A program made the position numbers and the translations under genes. Shown here in pieces: positions 38,564-51,500 of a stretch of 64,000 nt of DNA. The stretch lies in contig OY829537.1 in assembly GCA_963691705.1 (NCBI GenBank), forward strand, positions 54,536,304 through 54,600,303. Direction: 5' to 3'. This DNA is from Viola odorata. Taxonomy: Eukaryota; Streptophyta; Magnoliopsida; Malpighiales; Violaceae. The first letter of the stretch is position 1, and each line of letters starts with the position of its first letter. A model generated the notes under the pieces. The model made no database searches. It saw nothing but the letters and a program-made list of their open reading frames with translations, and was not told the DNA's origin.

Positions 38564-39737
38564 GTGCGGATGTGACCAAACACAACATTAAAAACACGAT
38601 GTGGGGACATGACCCTTCACAACGCATAACAGACAACATGTGCGGAAGTGACCAGAAAAAATATTATCAAACGACTGTGCGGACGTGACCCTTCACAATG
38701 CTTAAGAGATGACATGTGCGGATGTGACCAGACACAACATTATCAGACGACATGTGTGGACGTGACCAGACACAACATTAACAACACGATGTGGGGACGT
38801 GACCTTTCACAACGCTTAACAGACAACATGTGCGGACGTGACCTGACACAACATTATATGACGACTGTGCAGACGTGACCAGACACAACATTAAAAATAT
38901 GATGTGTGGACGTGACCTTTCACAACGCTTAACAGACAACATGTGCGGACGTGACCAGACACAACATTATCAGACGACTATGCGGACGTGACCAAACACA
39001 CCATTAAAAACACGATGTGGGGACGTGACCCTTCACAACGCTTAACAGACAACATGTGCGGACGTGACCAGACACAACATTAATAACACGAGGTGGGGGC
39101 GTGACCCTTCACAACGCTTAAGAGATGACATGTGCGGACGTGACCAGACACAATATTAAAAACACGATGTGGGGACGTGACCCTTCATAACGCTTAACAG
39201 ACGATATATGCGGACGTGACCAGACACAACATTATCAGACGACATGTGTGGACGTGACCAGACACAACATTAACAACACGATGTGGGGCCGTGACCTTTC
39301 ACAACACTTAACAGAAAACATATGCATACGTGACCAGACACAACATTATCAGACGAATGTGCGGACGTAACCAAACACAACATTAACAACACGATGTGGG
39401 GACGTGACCTTTCACAACGCTTAACAGACAACATGTGCGGACGTGACCTGACACAACATTATATGACGACTGTGCAGACGTGACCAGACACAACATTAAA
39501 AACATGATGTGGGGACGTGACCCTTCACAACGCTTAACAAACAACATGTGCGGAAGTGACCAGACACAACATTATCAGACGACTGTGCGGACGTGATCCT
39601 TCACAATCCTTAAGAGATGACATGTGCGGATGTGACTAGACACAACATTATCAGACGACATGTGTGGACGTGACCAGACACAACATTAACAACACGATGT
39701 GGGGCCGTGACCTTTCACAACACTTAACAGACAACAT
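38564..39737 (+). repeat. Satellite segment with AGAAAAAATATT marker and AATAACACGAG module
   Basis: The same order of marks as 22520-23733: GACATGACC R, GCATAACAG, the AGAAAAAATATTATC P near 38652, GTGCAGACG, AATAACACGAG, GACGATAT, GTGGGGCCG and CATATGCATACG. It then jumps, within an R of the CAACACTTAACAG form, into the AGACAAAACC Q of the 2.5-kb dispersed block. Nothing else seen. Confidence 0.72.
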
Positions 39738-39891
39738 GTGCGGACGTGACCAGACAAAACCATTAAAAACACGATGTGGGGACGTGACCCTTCACAACGC
39801 TTAACAGACAACATGTGCGGACGTGACCAGACAAAACCATTAAAAACACGATGTGAGGACGTGACCCTGCACAACGCTTAACAGACAACAT
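39738..39891 (+). repeat. 77-base tandem duplication (Q-R dimer, two copies)
   Basis: Units 39738-39814 and 39815-39891 each hold a 38-base Q with AGACAAAACCATTAAAAAC and a 39-base R. The first R reads GTGGGGACGTGACCCTTC and the second GTGAGGACGTGACCCTGC, so one is of the ordinary kind and one is the specific GTGAGG type found in the dispersed block. Confidence 0.85.
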
Positions 39892-41909
39892 GTGCGGAAG
39901 TGACCAGACACAACATTATCAGACGACATGTGCGTACCTGACCAAACACAACATTAAATACACGATGTGGGGACGTGACCCTTCACAACGCTTGACAGAC
40001 AACATGTGCGGAAGTGACAAGGCACAACATTATCAGACGAATGTGCGGACGTGACGAAACACACCATTACAAACACGATGTGGGGACGTGACACTTCACA
40101 ACGCTTAACAGACAACATGTGCGGACGTGACCAGACACAACAATATCAGACGACTGTGCGGACGTGACCAGACACAACATTAAAACACACAAGGTGGGGA
40201 GGTGACCCTTCATAACGCTTAAGAGATGACATGTGCGGACGTGACCAGACACAACATTAAAAATACGATGTGGGGACGTGGCCCTTCACAACGCTTAACA
40301 GACAACATGTGCGGAAGTGACCAGACACAACATTATCAGACGACTGTGCGGACGTTACCAGACACAGCATTAAAAACACAATGTGGGGACGTGACTCTTC
40401 AATACGCTTAAGAGACAACATATACAGACGTGACCCTTCAAAACGCTTAACAAACAACATATGCGGACGTGACTAGACACAACATTATCAAACGACTGTG
40501 CGGACGTGACCAAACACAATATTAAAACCATGATGTGGGGACGTGACCCTTCACAACCCTTAACAGACAACATGTGCGGACGTGACCAGACACAACATTA
40601 TCAGACGAATGTGCGGACGTAACCAAACACAACATTAAGAACACGATGTGGGGACGTGACCCTTCACAACGCTTAACAGACAACATGTGCGGAAGTGACC
40701 AGACACAACATTATCAGACGACTGCGCGGACGTGATCCTTCACAATCCTTAAGAGATGACATGTGCGGATGTGACCAGACACAACATTATCAGACGACAT
40801 GTGTGGACGTGACCAAACACAACATTAAAACCACAATGTGGGGACGTGACCTTTCACAACGCTTAACAGACAACATGTGCGGACGTGACCTGACACAACA
40901 TTATATGGCAACTGTGCAGACGTGACCAGACACAGCATTAAAAATATGATGTGGGGACGTGACCCTTCACAACGCTTAACAGACAACATGTGCGGACGTG
41001 ACCAGACAAAACATTATCAGACGACATGTGCGGAAGTGACCAAACACACCATTAAAAACACGATGTGAGGGCGTGACCCTACACAATGCTTAACAGACAA
41101 CATGTGCGGAAGTGACCAGACACAACATTATCAGACGACTGTGCGGACGTGACTAGACATAGCATTAAAAACACGATGTGGGGACGTGACCATTCACAAC
41201 GCTTAAGAGATGACATGTGCAGACGTGACCAGACACAACATTACCAGACGGCATATGAGGACGTGACCAGACACAACATTAACAACACGATGTGGGGACG
41301 TGACCTTTCACAACGCTTAACAAATAACATGTGCGGACGTGACTTGACACAACATTATCAGAGGACTGTGTAGACGTGACTAGACACAGTATTAAAAATA
41401 TGATGTGGGGACGTGACCCTTCACAACGCTTAACAGACAACATGTGCGGACGTGACCAGACAAAATATTATCAGACGACTGTGCGGACGTGACCAAACAC
41501 AATATTAAAAACACGATGTGGGGACGTGACCCTTCACAACGCTTAACAGACAACATGTGCGGACGTGACCAGACACGACATTATCAGACGACATGTGCGT
41601 ACCTGACCAAACACAACATTAAATACATTATGTGGGGATGTGACCCTTCACAATGCTTGACAGAAAACATGTGCGAAAGTGGCCAGACACAACATTATCA
41701 GACGACTGTGCGGACGTGACGAGACACAACATTAAAAACCCAATGTGGGGACGTGACCCTGCACAACGCCTAACAGACTACATGTGCGGACATGACCAGA
41801 CACAACATTATCAGATGACTGTGCGGACGTGACCAAACACACCATTAAAAACACTATGTGGGGACGTGACCCTTCACAACGCTTAACAGACAACATGTGC
41901 GGACGTGAC
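39815..41909 (+). repeat. 2.5-kb dispersed block, copy 3 (about 2.1 kb)
   Basis: Matches copy 2 at an offset of 15,669, dropping to 15,667 after 41481 because the Q at 41481-41517 here is full length where copy 2 has the 35-base form. Differences include GGCACAAC near 40021, CAATATCAG near 40141, TTCAATACGC and CTTAAGAGACAACATATACAG near 40399-40425. This copy has the most private changes of the three. Confidence 0.8.
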
Positions 41910-42160
41910 CAGACACAACATTATCAGACGACATGTGCGTACCTGACCAAACACAACATTAAATACACGATGTGGGGACGTGACCCTTCACAACGCTTGA
42001 CAGACAACATGTGCGGAAGTGACAAGACACAACATTATCAAACGAATGTGCGGACGTGACGAAACACACCATTACAAACACGATGTGGGGACGTGACACT
42101 TCACAACGCTTAACAGACAACATGTGCGGACGTGACCAGACACAACATTATCAGACGACT
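41141..42160 (+). repeat. 340-base HOR, three units of nine monomers
   Basis: Equivalent Q monomers start at 41141, 41481 and 41821, 340 bases apart (three trimers, one with a 38-base P). The units are clearly diverged: CTAGACATAGC, AAACACAATATT and AAACACACCATT mark the three Q monomers. The same 340-base step is seen at 46210-46550 and 49731-50071. Noted because 340 bases is close to two nucleosome repeats. Confidence 0.75.
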
Positions 42161-42237
42161 GTGCGGACGTGACCAGACACAACATTAAAACACACAAGGT
42201 GGGGAGGTGACCCTTCATAACGCTTAAGAGGTGACAT

Positions 42238-42830
42238 GTGCGGACGTGACCAGACACAACATTAAAAATACGATGTGGGGACGTGGCCCTTCACAACGCT
42301 TAACAGACAACATGTGCGGAAGTGACCAGACACAACATTATCAGACGACTGTGCGGACGTTACCAGACACAGCATTAAAAACACAATGTGGGGACGTGAC
42401 CCTTCAAAACGCTTAACAGACAACATGTACGGACGTGACCCTTCAAAACGCTTAACAAACAACATGTGCGGACGTGACTAGACACAACATTATCAAACGA
42501 CTGTGCGGACGTGACCAAACACAATATTAAAAACATGATGTGGGGACGTGACCCTTCACAACCCTTAACAGACAACAAGTGCGGACGTGACCAGACACAA
42601 CATTATCAGACGACATGTGCGTACCTGACCAAACACAACAATAAATACACAATGTGGGGACGTGACCCTTCACAACGCTTGAAAGACAACATGTGCGGAA
42701 GTGACCAGACACAACATTATCAGACGACTGTGCGGACGTCACGAGACACAACATTAAAAATACAATGTCGGGACGCGACCCTTCACAACGCCTAACAGAC
42801 AACATGTGCAGACATGACCAGACACAACAT
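42238..42830 (+). repeat. 1,135-base HOR, isolated partial unit (monomers 1-15)
   Basis: Starts with the ATTAAAAATACG Q and carries GTGGCCC, GTTACC, the R-R pair (TTCAAAACGC twice), ACAACCC, GTACCTGACC, GAAAGACAAC, GTCACGAGAC and ACGCGACCC in order. It breaks in monomer 16, where GACATGACC leads into CATTAAAAACACTATG. It is the last place in the window where this HOR is seen. Confidence 0.85.
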
Positions 42831-43029
42831 TAAAAACACTATGTGGGGACGTGACCCTTCACAACGCTTGACGGAGAACATGTGCGGAAGTGACCAGACA
42901 CAACATTATCAGACGACTGTTCGGAAGTGACCAGACACAACATTATCAGACGACTGTGCGGACGTGACGAGACACAACATTAAAAACACCATGTGGGGAC
43001 GTGACCAGACACAACATTATAAGACGACT

Positions 43030-43861
43030 GTGCGGACGTGACCAAACACACCATTAAAAACACGATGTGGGGACGTGACCCTTCACAACGCTTAAGAGAC
43101 AACATGTGCGGACGTGACCAGACACAACATTATCAGACGACTGTGCGGACGTGACCAGACACAACATTAAAAACACGACGTAGGGGCGTGACCCTTCACA
43201 ACGCTTAAGAGATGACATGTGCGGACGTGACCAAACACAACATTAAAAACACGATGTGGGGACGTGACCCTTCATAACGCTTAACAGACGATATATGCGG
43301 ACGTGACCAGGCACAACATTATCAGACGACATGTGTGGACGTGACCAGACACAACATTAACAACACGATGTGGGGACGTGACCTTTCACAACACTTAACA
43401 GAAAACATATGCAGACTTAACCAGACACAACATTATCAGATGACTGTGCGGACGTGACCAAACACACCAATAAAAACACGATGTGGGGACGTGACCCTTC
43501 ACAACGCTTAAGAGACAACATGTGCGGACGTGACCAGACACAACATTATTAGACGACTGTGCGGACGTGACCAGACACAACATTAAAAACACGAGGTGGG
43601 GGCGTGACCCTTCACAACGCTTAAGATATGACATGTGCGGACGTGACCAAACACAACATTAAAAACACGATGTGGGGATGTGACCCTTCATAACGCTAAA
43701 CAGACGATATATGCGGACGTGACCAGGCACAACATTATCAGACGACATGTGTGGACGTGACCAGACACAACATTAACAACACGATGTGGGGACGTGACCT
43801 TTCACAACACTTAACAGAAAACATATGCAGACTTAACCAGACACAACATTATCAGATGACT
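43030..43861 (+). repeat. 416-base HOR, third two-unit run
   Basis: Units 43030-43445 and 43446-43861. The first has ACACGACGTAGGGGCG where the second has ACACGAGGTGGGGGCG. The second has ACCAATAAAAAC, TATTAGACGAC, AAGATATGAC and GCTAAACAGACG as private changes. The AGAAAAAATATTATC P follows at about 43950. Confidence 0.88.
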
Positions 43862-44353
43862 GTGCGGACGTGACCAAACACAACATTAAAAACACGATGT
43901 GGGGACATGACCCTTCACAACGCATAACAGACAACATGTGCGGAAGTGACCAGAAAAAATATTATCAAACGACTGTGCGGACGTGACCCTTCACAATGCT
44001 TAAGAGATGACATGTGTGGATGTGACCAGACACAACATTATCAGACGACATGTGTGGACGTGACCAGACACAACATTAACAACACGATGTGGGGACGTGA
44101 CCTTTCACAACGCTTAACAGACAACATGTGCGGACGTGACCTGACACAACATTATATGACGACTGTGCAGACGTGACCAGACACAACATTAAAAACATGA
44201 TGTGTGGACGTGACCTTTCACAACGCTTAACAGACAACATGTGCGGACGTGACCAGACACAACATTATCAGACGACTATGCGGACGTGACCAAACACACC
44301 ATTAAAAACACGATGTGGGGACGTGACCCTTCACAACGCTTAACAGACAACAT
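43862..44353 (+). repeat. Boundary segment with the last AGAAAAAATATT P monomer
   Basis: Holds the ninth and final copy of that rare P (near 43950), then the GTGCAGACG and GATGTGTGGACG sub-forms. To the right the array changes to variants shared by the 44-64 kb region. No gene. Confidence 0.7.
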
Positions 44354-44733
44354 GTGCGGACGTGACCAGACACAACATTAATAACACGAGGTGGGGGCGT
44401 GACCCTTCACAACGCTTAAGTGATGACATGTGCGGACGTGACCAGACACAATATTAAAAACACGATGTGGGGACGTGACCCTTCATAACGCTTAACAGAC
44501 GATATATGCGGACGTGACCAGACACAACATTATCAGACGACATGTGTGGACGTGACCAGACACAACATTAATAACACGAGGTGGGGGCGTGACCCTTCAC
44601 AACGCTTAAGTGATGACATGTGCGGACGTGACCAGACACAATATTAAAAACACGATGTGGGGACGTGACCCTTCATAACGCTTAACAGACGATATATGCG
44701 GACGTGACCAGACACAACATTATCAGACGACAT
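44354..44733 (+). repeat. 190-base tandem duplication, right-hand type
   Basis: Units 44354-44543 and 44544-44733. Both share CTTAAGTGATGACAT, a change not seen elsewhere in the window (others read AAGAGATGAC), so the duplication is recent and local. The five-monomer size equals that at 30.5 kb, but the monomers are of a different sub-form (AATAACACGAG). Confidence 0.88.
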
Positions 44734-47700
44734 GTGTGGACGTGACCAGACACAACATTAACAACACGATGTGGGGCCCTGACCTTTCACAACACTTAAC
44801 AGAAAATATATGCATATGTGACCAGACACAACATTATCAGACGAATGTGCGGACGTAACCAAACACAACATTAACAACACGATGTGGGGACGTGACCTTT
44901 CACAACGCTTAACAGACAACATGTGCGGACGTGACCTGACACAACATTATATGACGACTGTGCAGACGTGACCAGACACAACATTAAAAACATGATGTGG
45001 GGACGTGACCCATCACAACGCTTAACAAACAACATGTGCGGAAGTGACCAGACACAACATTATCAGACGACTGTGCGGACATGATCCTTCACAATCCTTA
45101 AGAGATGACATGTGCGGATGTGACCAGACACAATATTATCAGACGACATGTGTGGACGTGACCAGACACAACATTAACAACACGATGTGGGGCCGTGACC
45201 TTTCACAACACTTAACAGAAAACATATGCATACGTGACCAGACACAACATTATCAGACGAATGTGCGGACGTAACCAAACACAACATTAAGAACACGATG
45301 TGGGGACGTGACCCTTCACAACGCTTAACCGACAACATGTGCGGAAGTGACCAGACACAACATTATCAGACGACATGTGTGGACGTGACCAGACACAACA
45401 TTAACAACACGATGTGGGGCCGTGACCTTTCACAACACTTAACAGAAAACATATGCATACGTGACCAGACACAACATTATCAGACGAATGTGCGGACGTA
45501 ACCAAACACAACATTAACAACACGATGTGGGGACCTGACCTTTCACAACGCTTAACAGACAACATGTGCGGACGTGACCTAACACAACATTATATGACGA
45601 CTGTGCAGACGTGACCAGGCACAGCATTAAAAATATGATGTGGGGACGTGACCCTTCACAACGCTTAACAGACAACATGTGCGGACGTGACCAGACAAAA
45701 CCATTAAAAACACGATGTGAGGGCGTGACCCTGCACAACGCTTAACAGACAACATGTGCGGAAGTGACCAGACACAACATTAACAGACGACATGTGCGTA
45801 CCTGACCAAACACAACATTAAATACACGATGTGGGGACGTGACCCTTCACAACGCTTGACAGACAACGTGTGCGGAAGTGACAAGACACAACATTATCAG
45901 ACGAATGTGCGGACGTGACGAAACACACCATTACAAAAACGATGTGGGGACGTGACACTTCACAACGCTTAACAGACAACATGTGCGGACGTGACCAGAC
46001 ACAACATTATCAGACGACTGTGCGGACGTGACCAGACACAACATTAAAACACACAAGGTGGGGAGGTGACCCTTCATAACGCTTAAGAGATGACATGTGC
46101 GGACGTGACCAGACACAACATTAAAAATACGATGTGGGGACGTGGCCCTTCACAACGCTTAACAGACAACATGTGCGGAAGTGACCAGACACAACATTAT
46201 CAGACGACTGTGCGGACGTGACTAGACATAGCATTAAAAACACGATGTGGGGACGTGACCATTCACAACGCTTAAGAGATGACATGTGCGGACGTGACCA
46301 GACACAACATTACCAGACGGCATATGAGGACGTGACCAGACACAACATTAACAACACGATGTGGGGACGTGACCTTTCACAACGCTTAACAAATAACATG
46401 TGCGGACGTGACTTGACACAACATTATCAGAGGACTGTGTAGACGTGACTAGACACAGTATTAAAAATATGATGTGGGGACGTGACCCTTCACAACGCTT
46501 AACAGACAACATGTGCGGACGTGACCAGACACAATATTATCAGACGACTGTTCGGACGTGACCGAACACAATATTAAAAACACGATGTGGGGACGTGACC
46601 CTTCACAACGCTTAACAGACAACATGTGCGGATGTGACCAGACACAACATTATCAGACGACATGTGCGTACCTGACCAAACACAACATTAAATACACGAT
46701 GTGGGGACGTGACCCTTCACAACGCTTAAGAGATGACATGTGCGGACGTGACCAGACACAATATTAAAAACACGATGTGGGGACGTGACCCTTCATAACG
46801 CTTAACAGACGATATATGCGGACGTGACCAGACACAAAATTAACAACACGATGTGGGGCCGTGACCTTTCACAACACTTAACAGAAAACATATGCATACG
46901 TGACCAGACACAACATTATCAGACGAATGTGCGGACGTAACCAAACACAACATTAAGAACACGATGTGGGGACGTGACCAGACACAACATTAACAACACG
47001 ATGTGGGGATGTGACCTTTCACAACGCTTAACAGACAACATGTGCGGACGTGACCTGACACAACATTATATGACGACTGAGCAGACGTGACCAGACACAA
47101 CATTAAAAACATGATGTGGGGACGTGACCCTTCACAATGCTTAACAAACAACATGTGCGGAAGTGACCAGACACAACATTATCAGACGACTATGCGGACG
47201 TGATCCTTCACAATCCTTAAGAGATGACATGTGCGGATGTGACCAGACACAACATTATCAGACGACATGTGTGGACGTGACCAGACACAACATTAAGAAC
47301 ACGATGTGGGGCCGTGACCTTTCACAACACTTAACAGAAAACATATGCATACGTGACCAGACACAACATTATCAGACGAATGTGCGGACGTAACCAAACA
47401 CAACATTAAGAACACGATGTGGGGACGTGACCCTTCACAACGCTTAACAGACAACATGTGCGGAAGTGACCAGACACAACATTATCAGACGACTGTGCGG
47501 ATGTGATCCTTCACAATCCTTAAGAGATGACATGTGCGGATGTGACCAGACACAACATTATCAGACGACATGTGTGGACGTGACCAGACACAACATTAAA
47601 ACCACGATGTGGGGACGTGACCTTTCACAACGCTTAACAGACAACATGTGCGGACGTGACCTGACACAACATTATATGACAACTGTGCAGACGTGACTAG

Positions 47701-50700
47701 ACACAGCATTAAAAATATGATGTGGGGACGTGACCCTTCACAACGCTTAACAGACAACATGTGCGGACGTGACCAGACAAAACCATTAAAAACACGATGT
47801 GAGGGCGTGACCCTGCACAACGCTTAACAGACAACATGTGCGGAAGTGACCAGACACAACATTATCCGACGACATGTGCGTACCTGACCAAACACAACAT
47901 TAAATACACGATGTGGGGACGTGACCCTTCACAACGCTTGACAGACAACATTTGCGGAAGTGACAAGACACAACATTATCAGACGAATGTGCGGACGTGA
48001 CCAAACACACCATTAAAAACACGATGTGGGGACGTGACCCTTCACAACGCTTAACAGACAACATGTGCGGACGTGACCAGACACAACATTAATAACACGA
48101 GGTGGGGGCGTGACCCTTCACAACGCTTAAGAGATGACATGTGCGGACGTGACCAGACACAATATTAAAAACACGATGTGGGGACGTGACCCTTCATAAC
48201 GCTTAACAGATGATATATGCGGACGTGACCAGACACAACATTATCAGACGACATGTGTGGACGTGACCAGACACAACATTAACAACACGATGTGGGGCCC
48301 TGACCTTTCACAACACTTAACAGAAAACATATGCATACGTGACCAGACACAACATTATCAGACGAATGTGCGGACGTAACCAAACACAACATTAACAACA
48401 CGATGTGGGGACGTGACCTTTCACAACGCTTAACAGACAACATGTGCGGATGTGACCTGACACAACATTATATGACGACTGTGCAGACGTTACCAGACAC
48501 AACATTAAAAACATGATGTGGGGACGTGACCCTTCACAACGCTTAACAAACAACATGTGCGGAAGTGACCAGACACAACATTATCAGACGACTGTGCGGA
48601 CATGATCCTTCACAATCCTTAAGAGATGACATGTGCGGATGTGACCAGACACAACATTATCAGACGACATGTGTGGACGTGACCAGACACAACATTAACA
48701 ACACGATGTGGGGCCGTGACCTTTCACAACACTTAACAGAAAACATATGCATACGTGACCAGACACAACATTATCAGACGAATGTGCGGACGTAACCAAA
48801 CACAACATTAAGAACACGATGTGGGGACGTGACCCTTCACAACGCTTAACCGACAACATGTGCGGAAGTGACCAGACACAACATTATCAGACGACATGTG
48901 TGGACGTGACCAGACACAACATTAACAACACGATGTGGGGCCGTGACCTTTCACAACACTTAACAGAAAACATATGCATACGTGACCAGACACAACATTA
49001 TCAGACGAATGTGCGGACGTAACCAAACACAACATTAACAACACGATGTGGGGACGTGACCTTTCACAACGCTTAACAGACAACATGTGCGGACGTGACC
49101 TAACACAACATTATATGACGACTGTGCAGACGTGACCAGACACAGCATTAAAAATATGATGTGGGGACGTGACCCTTCACAACGCTTAACAGACAACATG
49201 TGCGGACGTGACCAGACAAAACCATTAAAAACACGATGTGAGGGCGTGACCCTGCACAACGCTTAACAGACAACATGTGCGGAAGTGACCAGACACAACA
49301 TTATCAGACGACATGTGCGTACCTGACCAAACACAACATTAAATACACGATGTGGGGACGTGACCCTTCACAACGCTTGACAGACAACATGTGCGGAAGT
49401 GACTAGACACAACATTATCAGACGAATGTGCGGACGTGACGAAACACACCATTACAAACACGATGTGGGGGCGTGACACTTCACAACGCTTAACAGACAA
49501 CATGTGCGGACGTGACCAGACACAACATTATCAGACGACTGTGCGGACGTGACCAGACACAACATTAAAACACACAAGGTGGGGAGGTGACCCTTCATAA
49601 CGCTTAAGAGATGACATGTGCGGACGTGACCAGACACAACATTAAAAATACGATGTGGGGACGTGGCCCTTCACAACGCTTAACAGACAACATGTGCGGA
49701 AGTGACCAGACACAACATTATCAGACGACTGTGCGGACGTGACTAGACATAGCATTAAAAACACGATGTGGGGACGTGACCATTCACAACGCTTAAGAGA
49801 TGACATGTGCGGACGTGACCAGACACAACATTACCAGACGGCATATGAGGACGTGACCAGACACAACATTAACAACACGATGTGGGGACGTGACCTTTCA
49901 CAACGCTTAACAAATAACATGTGCGGACGTGACTTGACACAACATTATCAGAGGACTGTGTAGACGTGACTAGACACAGTATTAAAAATATGATGTGGGG
50001 ACGTGACCCTTCACAACGCTTAACAGACAACATGTGCGGACGTGACCAGACACAATATTATCAGACGACTGTGCGGACGTGACCGAACACAATATTAAAA
50101 ACACGATGTGGGGACGTGACCCTTCACAACGCTTAACAGACAACATGTGCGGATGTGACCAGACACAACATTATCAGACGACATGTGCGTACCTGACCAA
50201 ACACAACATTAAATACACGATGTGGGGACGTGACCCTTCACAACGCTTAAGAGATGACATGTGCGGACGTGACCAGACACAATATTAAAAACACGATGTG
50301 GGGACGTGACCCTTCATAACGCTTAACAGACGATATATGCGGACGTGACCAGACACAAAATTAACAACACGATGTGGGGCCGTGACCTTTCACAACACTT
50401 AACAGAAAACATATGCATACGTGACCAGACACAACATTATCAGACGAATGTGCGGACGTAACCAAACACAACATTAAGAACACGATGTGGGGACGTGACC
50501 AGACACAACATTAACAACACGATGTGGGGACGTGACCTTTCACAACGCTTAATAGACAACATGTGCGGACGTGACCTGACACAACATTATATGACGACTG
50601 AGCAGACGTGACCAGACACAACATTAAAAACATGATGTGGGGACGTGACCCTTCACAACGCTTAACAAACAACATGTGCGGACGTGACCAGACACAACAT

Positions 50701-51500
50701 TATCAGACGACATGTGTGGACGTGACCAGACACAACATTAAGAACACGATGTAGGGCCGTGACCTTTCACAACACTTAACAGAAAACATATGCATACGTG
50801 ACCAGACACAACATTATCAGACGAATGTGCGGACGTAACCAAACACAACATTAAGAACACGATGTGGGGACGTGACCCTTCACAACGCTTAACAGACAAC
50901 ATGTGCGGAAGTGACCAGACACAACATTATTAGACGACTGTGCGGACGTGATCCTTCACAATCCTTAAGAGATGACATGTGCGGATGTGACCAGACACAA
51001 CATTATCAGACGACATGTGTGGGCGTGACCAGACACAACATTAAAACCACGATGTGGGGACGTGACCTTTCACAACGCTTAACAGACAACATGTGCGGAC
51101 GTGACCTGACACAACATTATATGACAACTGTGCAGACGTGACCAGACACAGCATTAAAAATATGATGTGGGGACGTGACCCTTCACAACGCTTAACAGAC
51201 AACATGTGCGGACGTGACCAGACAAAACCATTAAAAACACGATGTGAGGGCGTGACCCTGCACAACGCTTAACAGACAACATGTGCGGAAGTGACCAGAC
51301 ACAACATTATCCGACGACATGTGCGTACCTGACCAAACACAACATTAAATACACGATGTGGGGACGTGACCCTTCACAACGCTTGACAGACAACATGTGC
51401 GGAAGTGACAAGACACAACATTATCAGACGAATGTGCGGACGTGACCAAACACACCATTAAAAACACGATGTGGGGACGTGACCCTTCACAACGCTTAAC
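44550..51500 (+). repeat. 3.5-kb tandem duplication (two copies)
   Basis: Positions from about 44.55 to 47.15 kb match at +3,521; from there to about 48.8 kb they match at +3,445. The 76-base step is a P-R pair at 47155-47230 that is absent at 50676. Shared marks include GTGGGGCCCTGACC, ACATGATCCTTC (45083 and 48602), TTAACCGACAAC and GACACAAAATTAAC. Copy differences include AACAGATGATATATG near 48207 and GATGTAGGGCCG near 50750. Confidence 0.82.
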
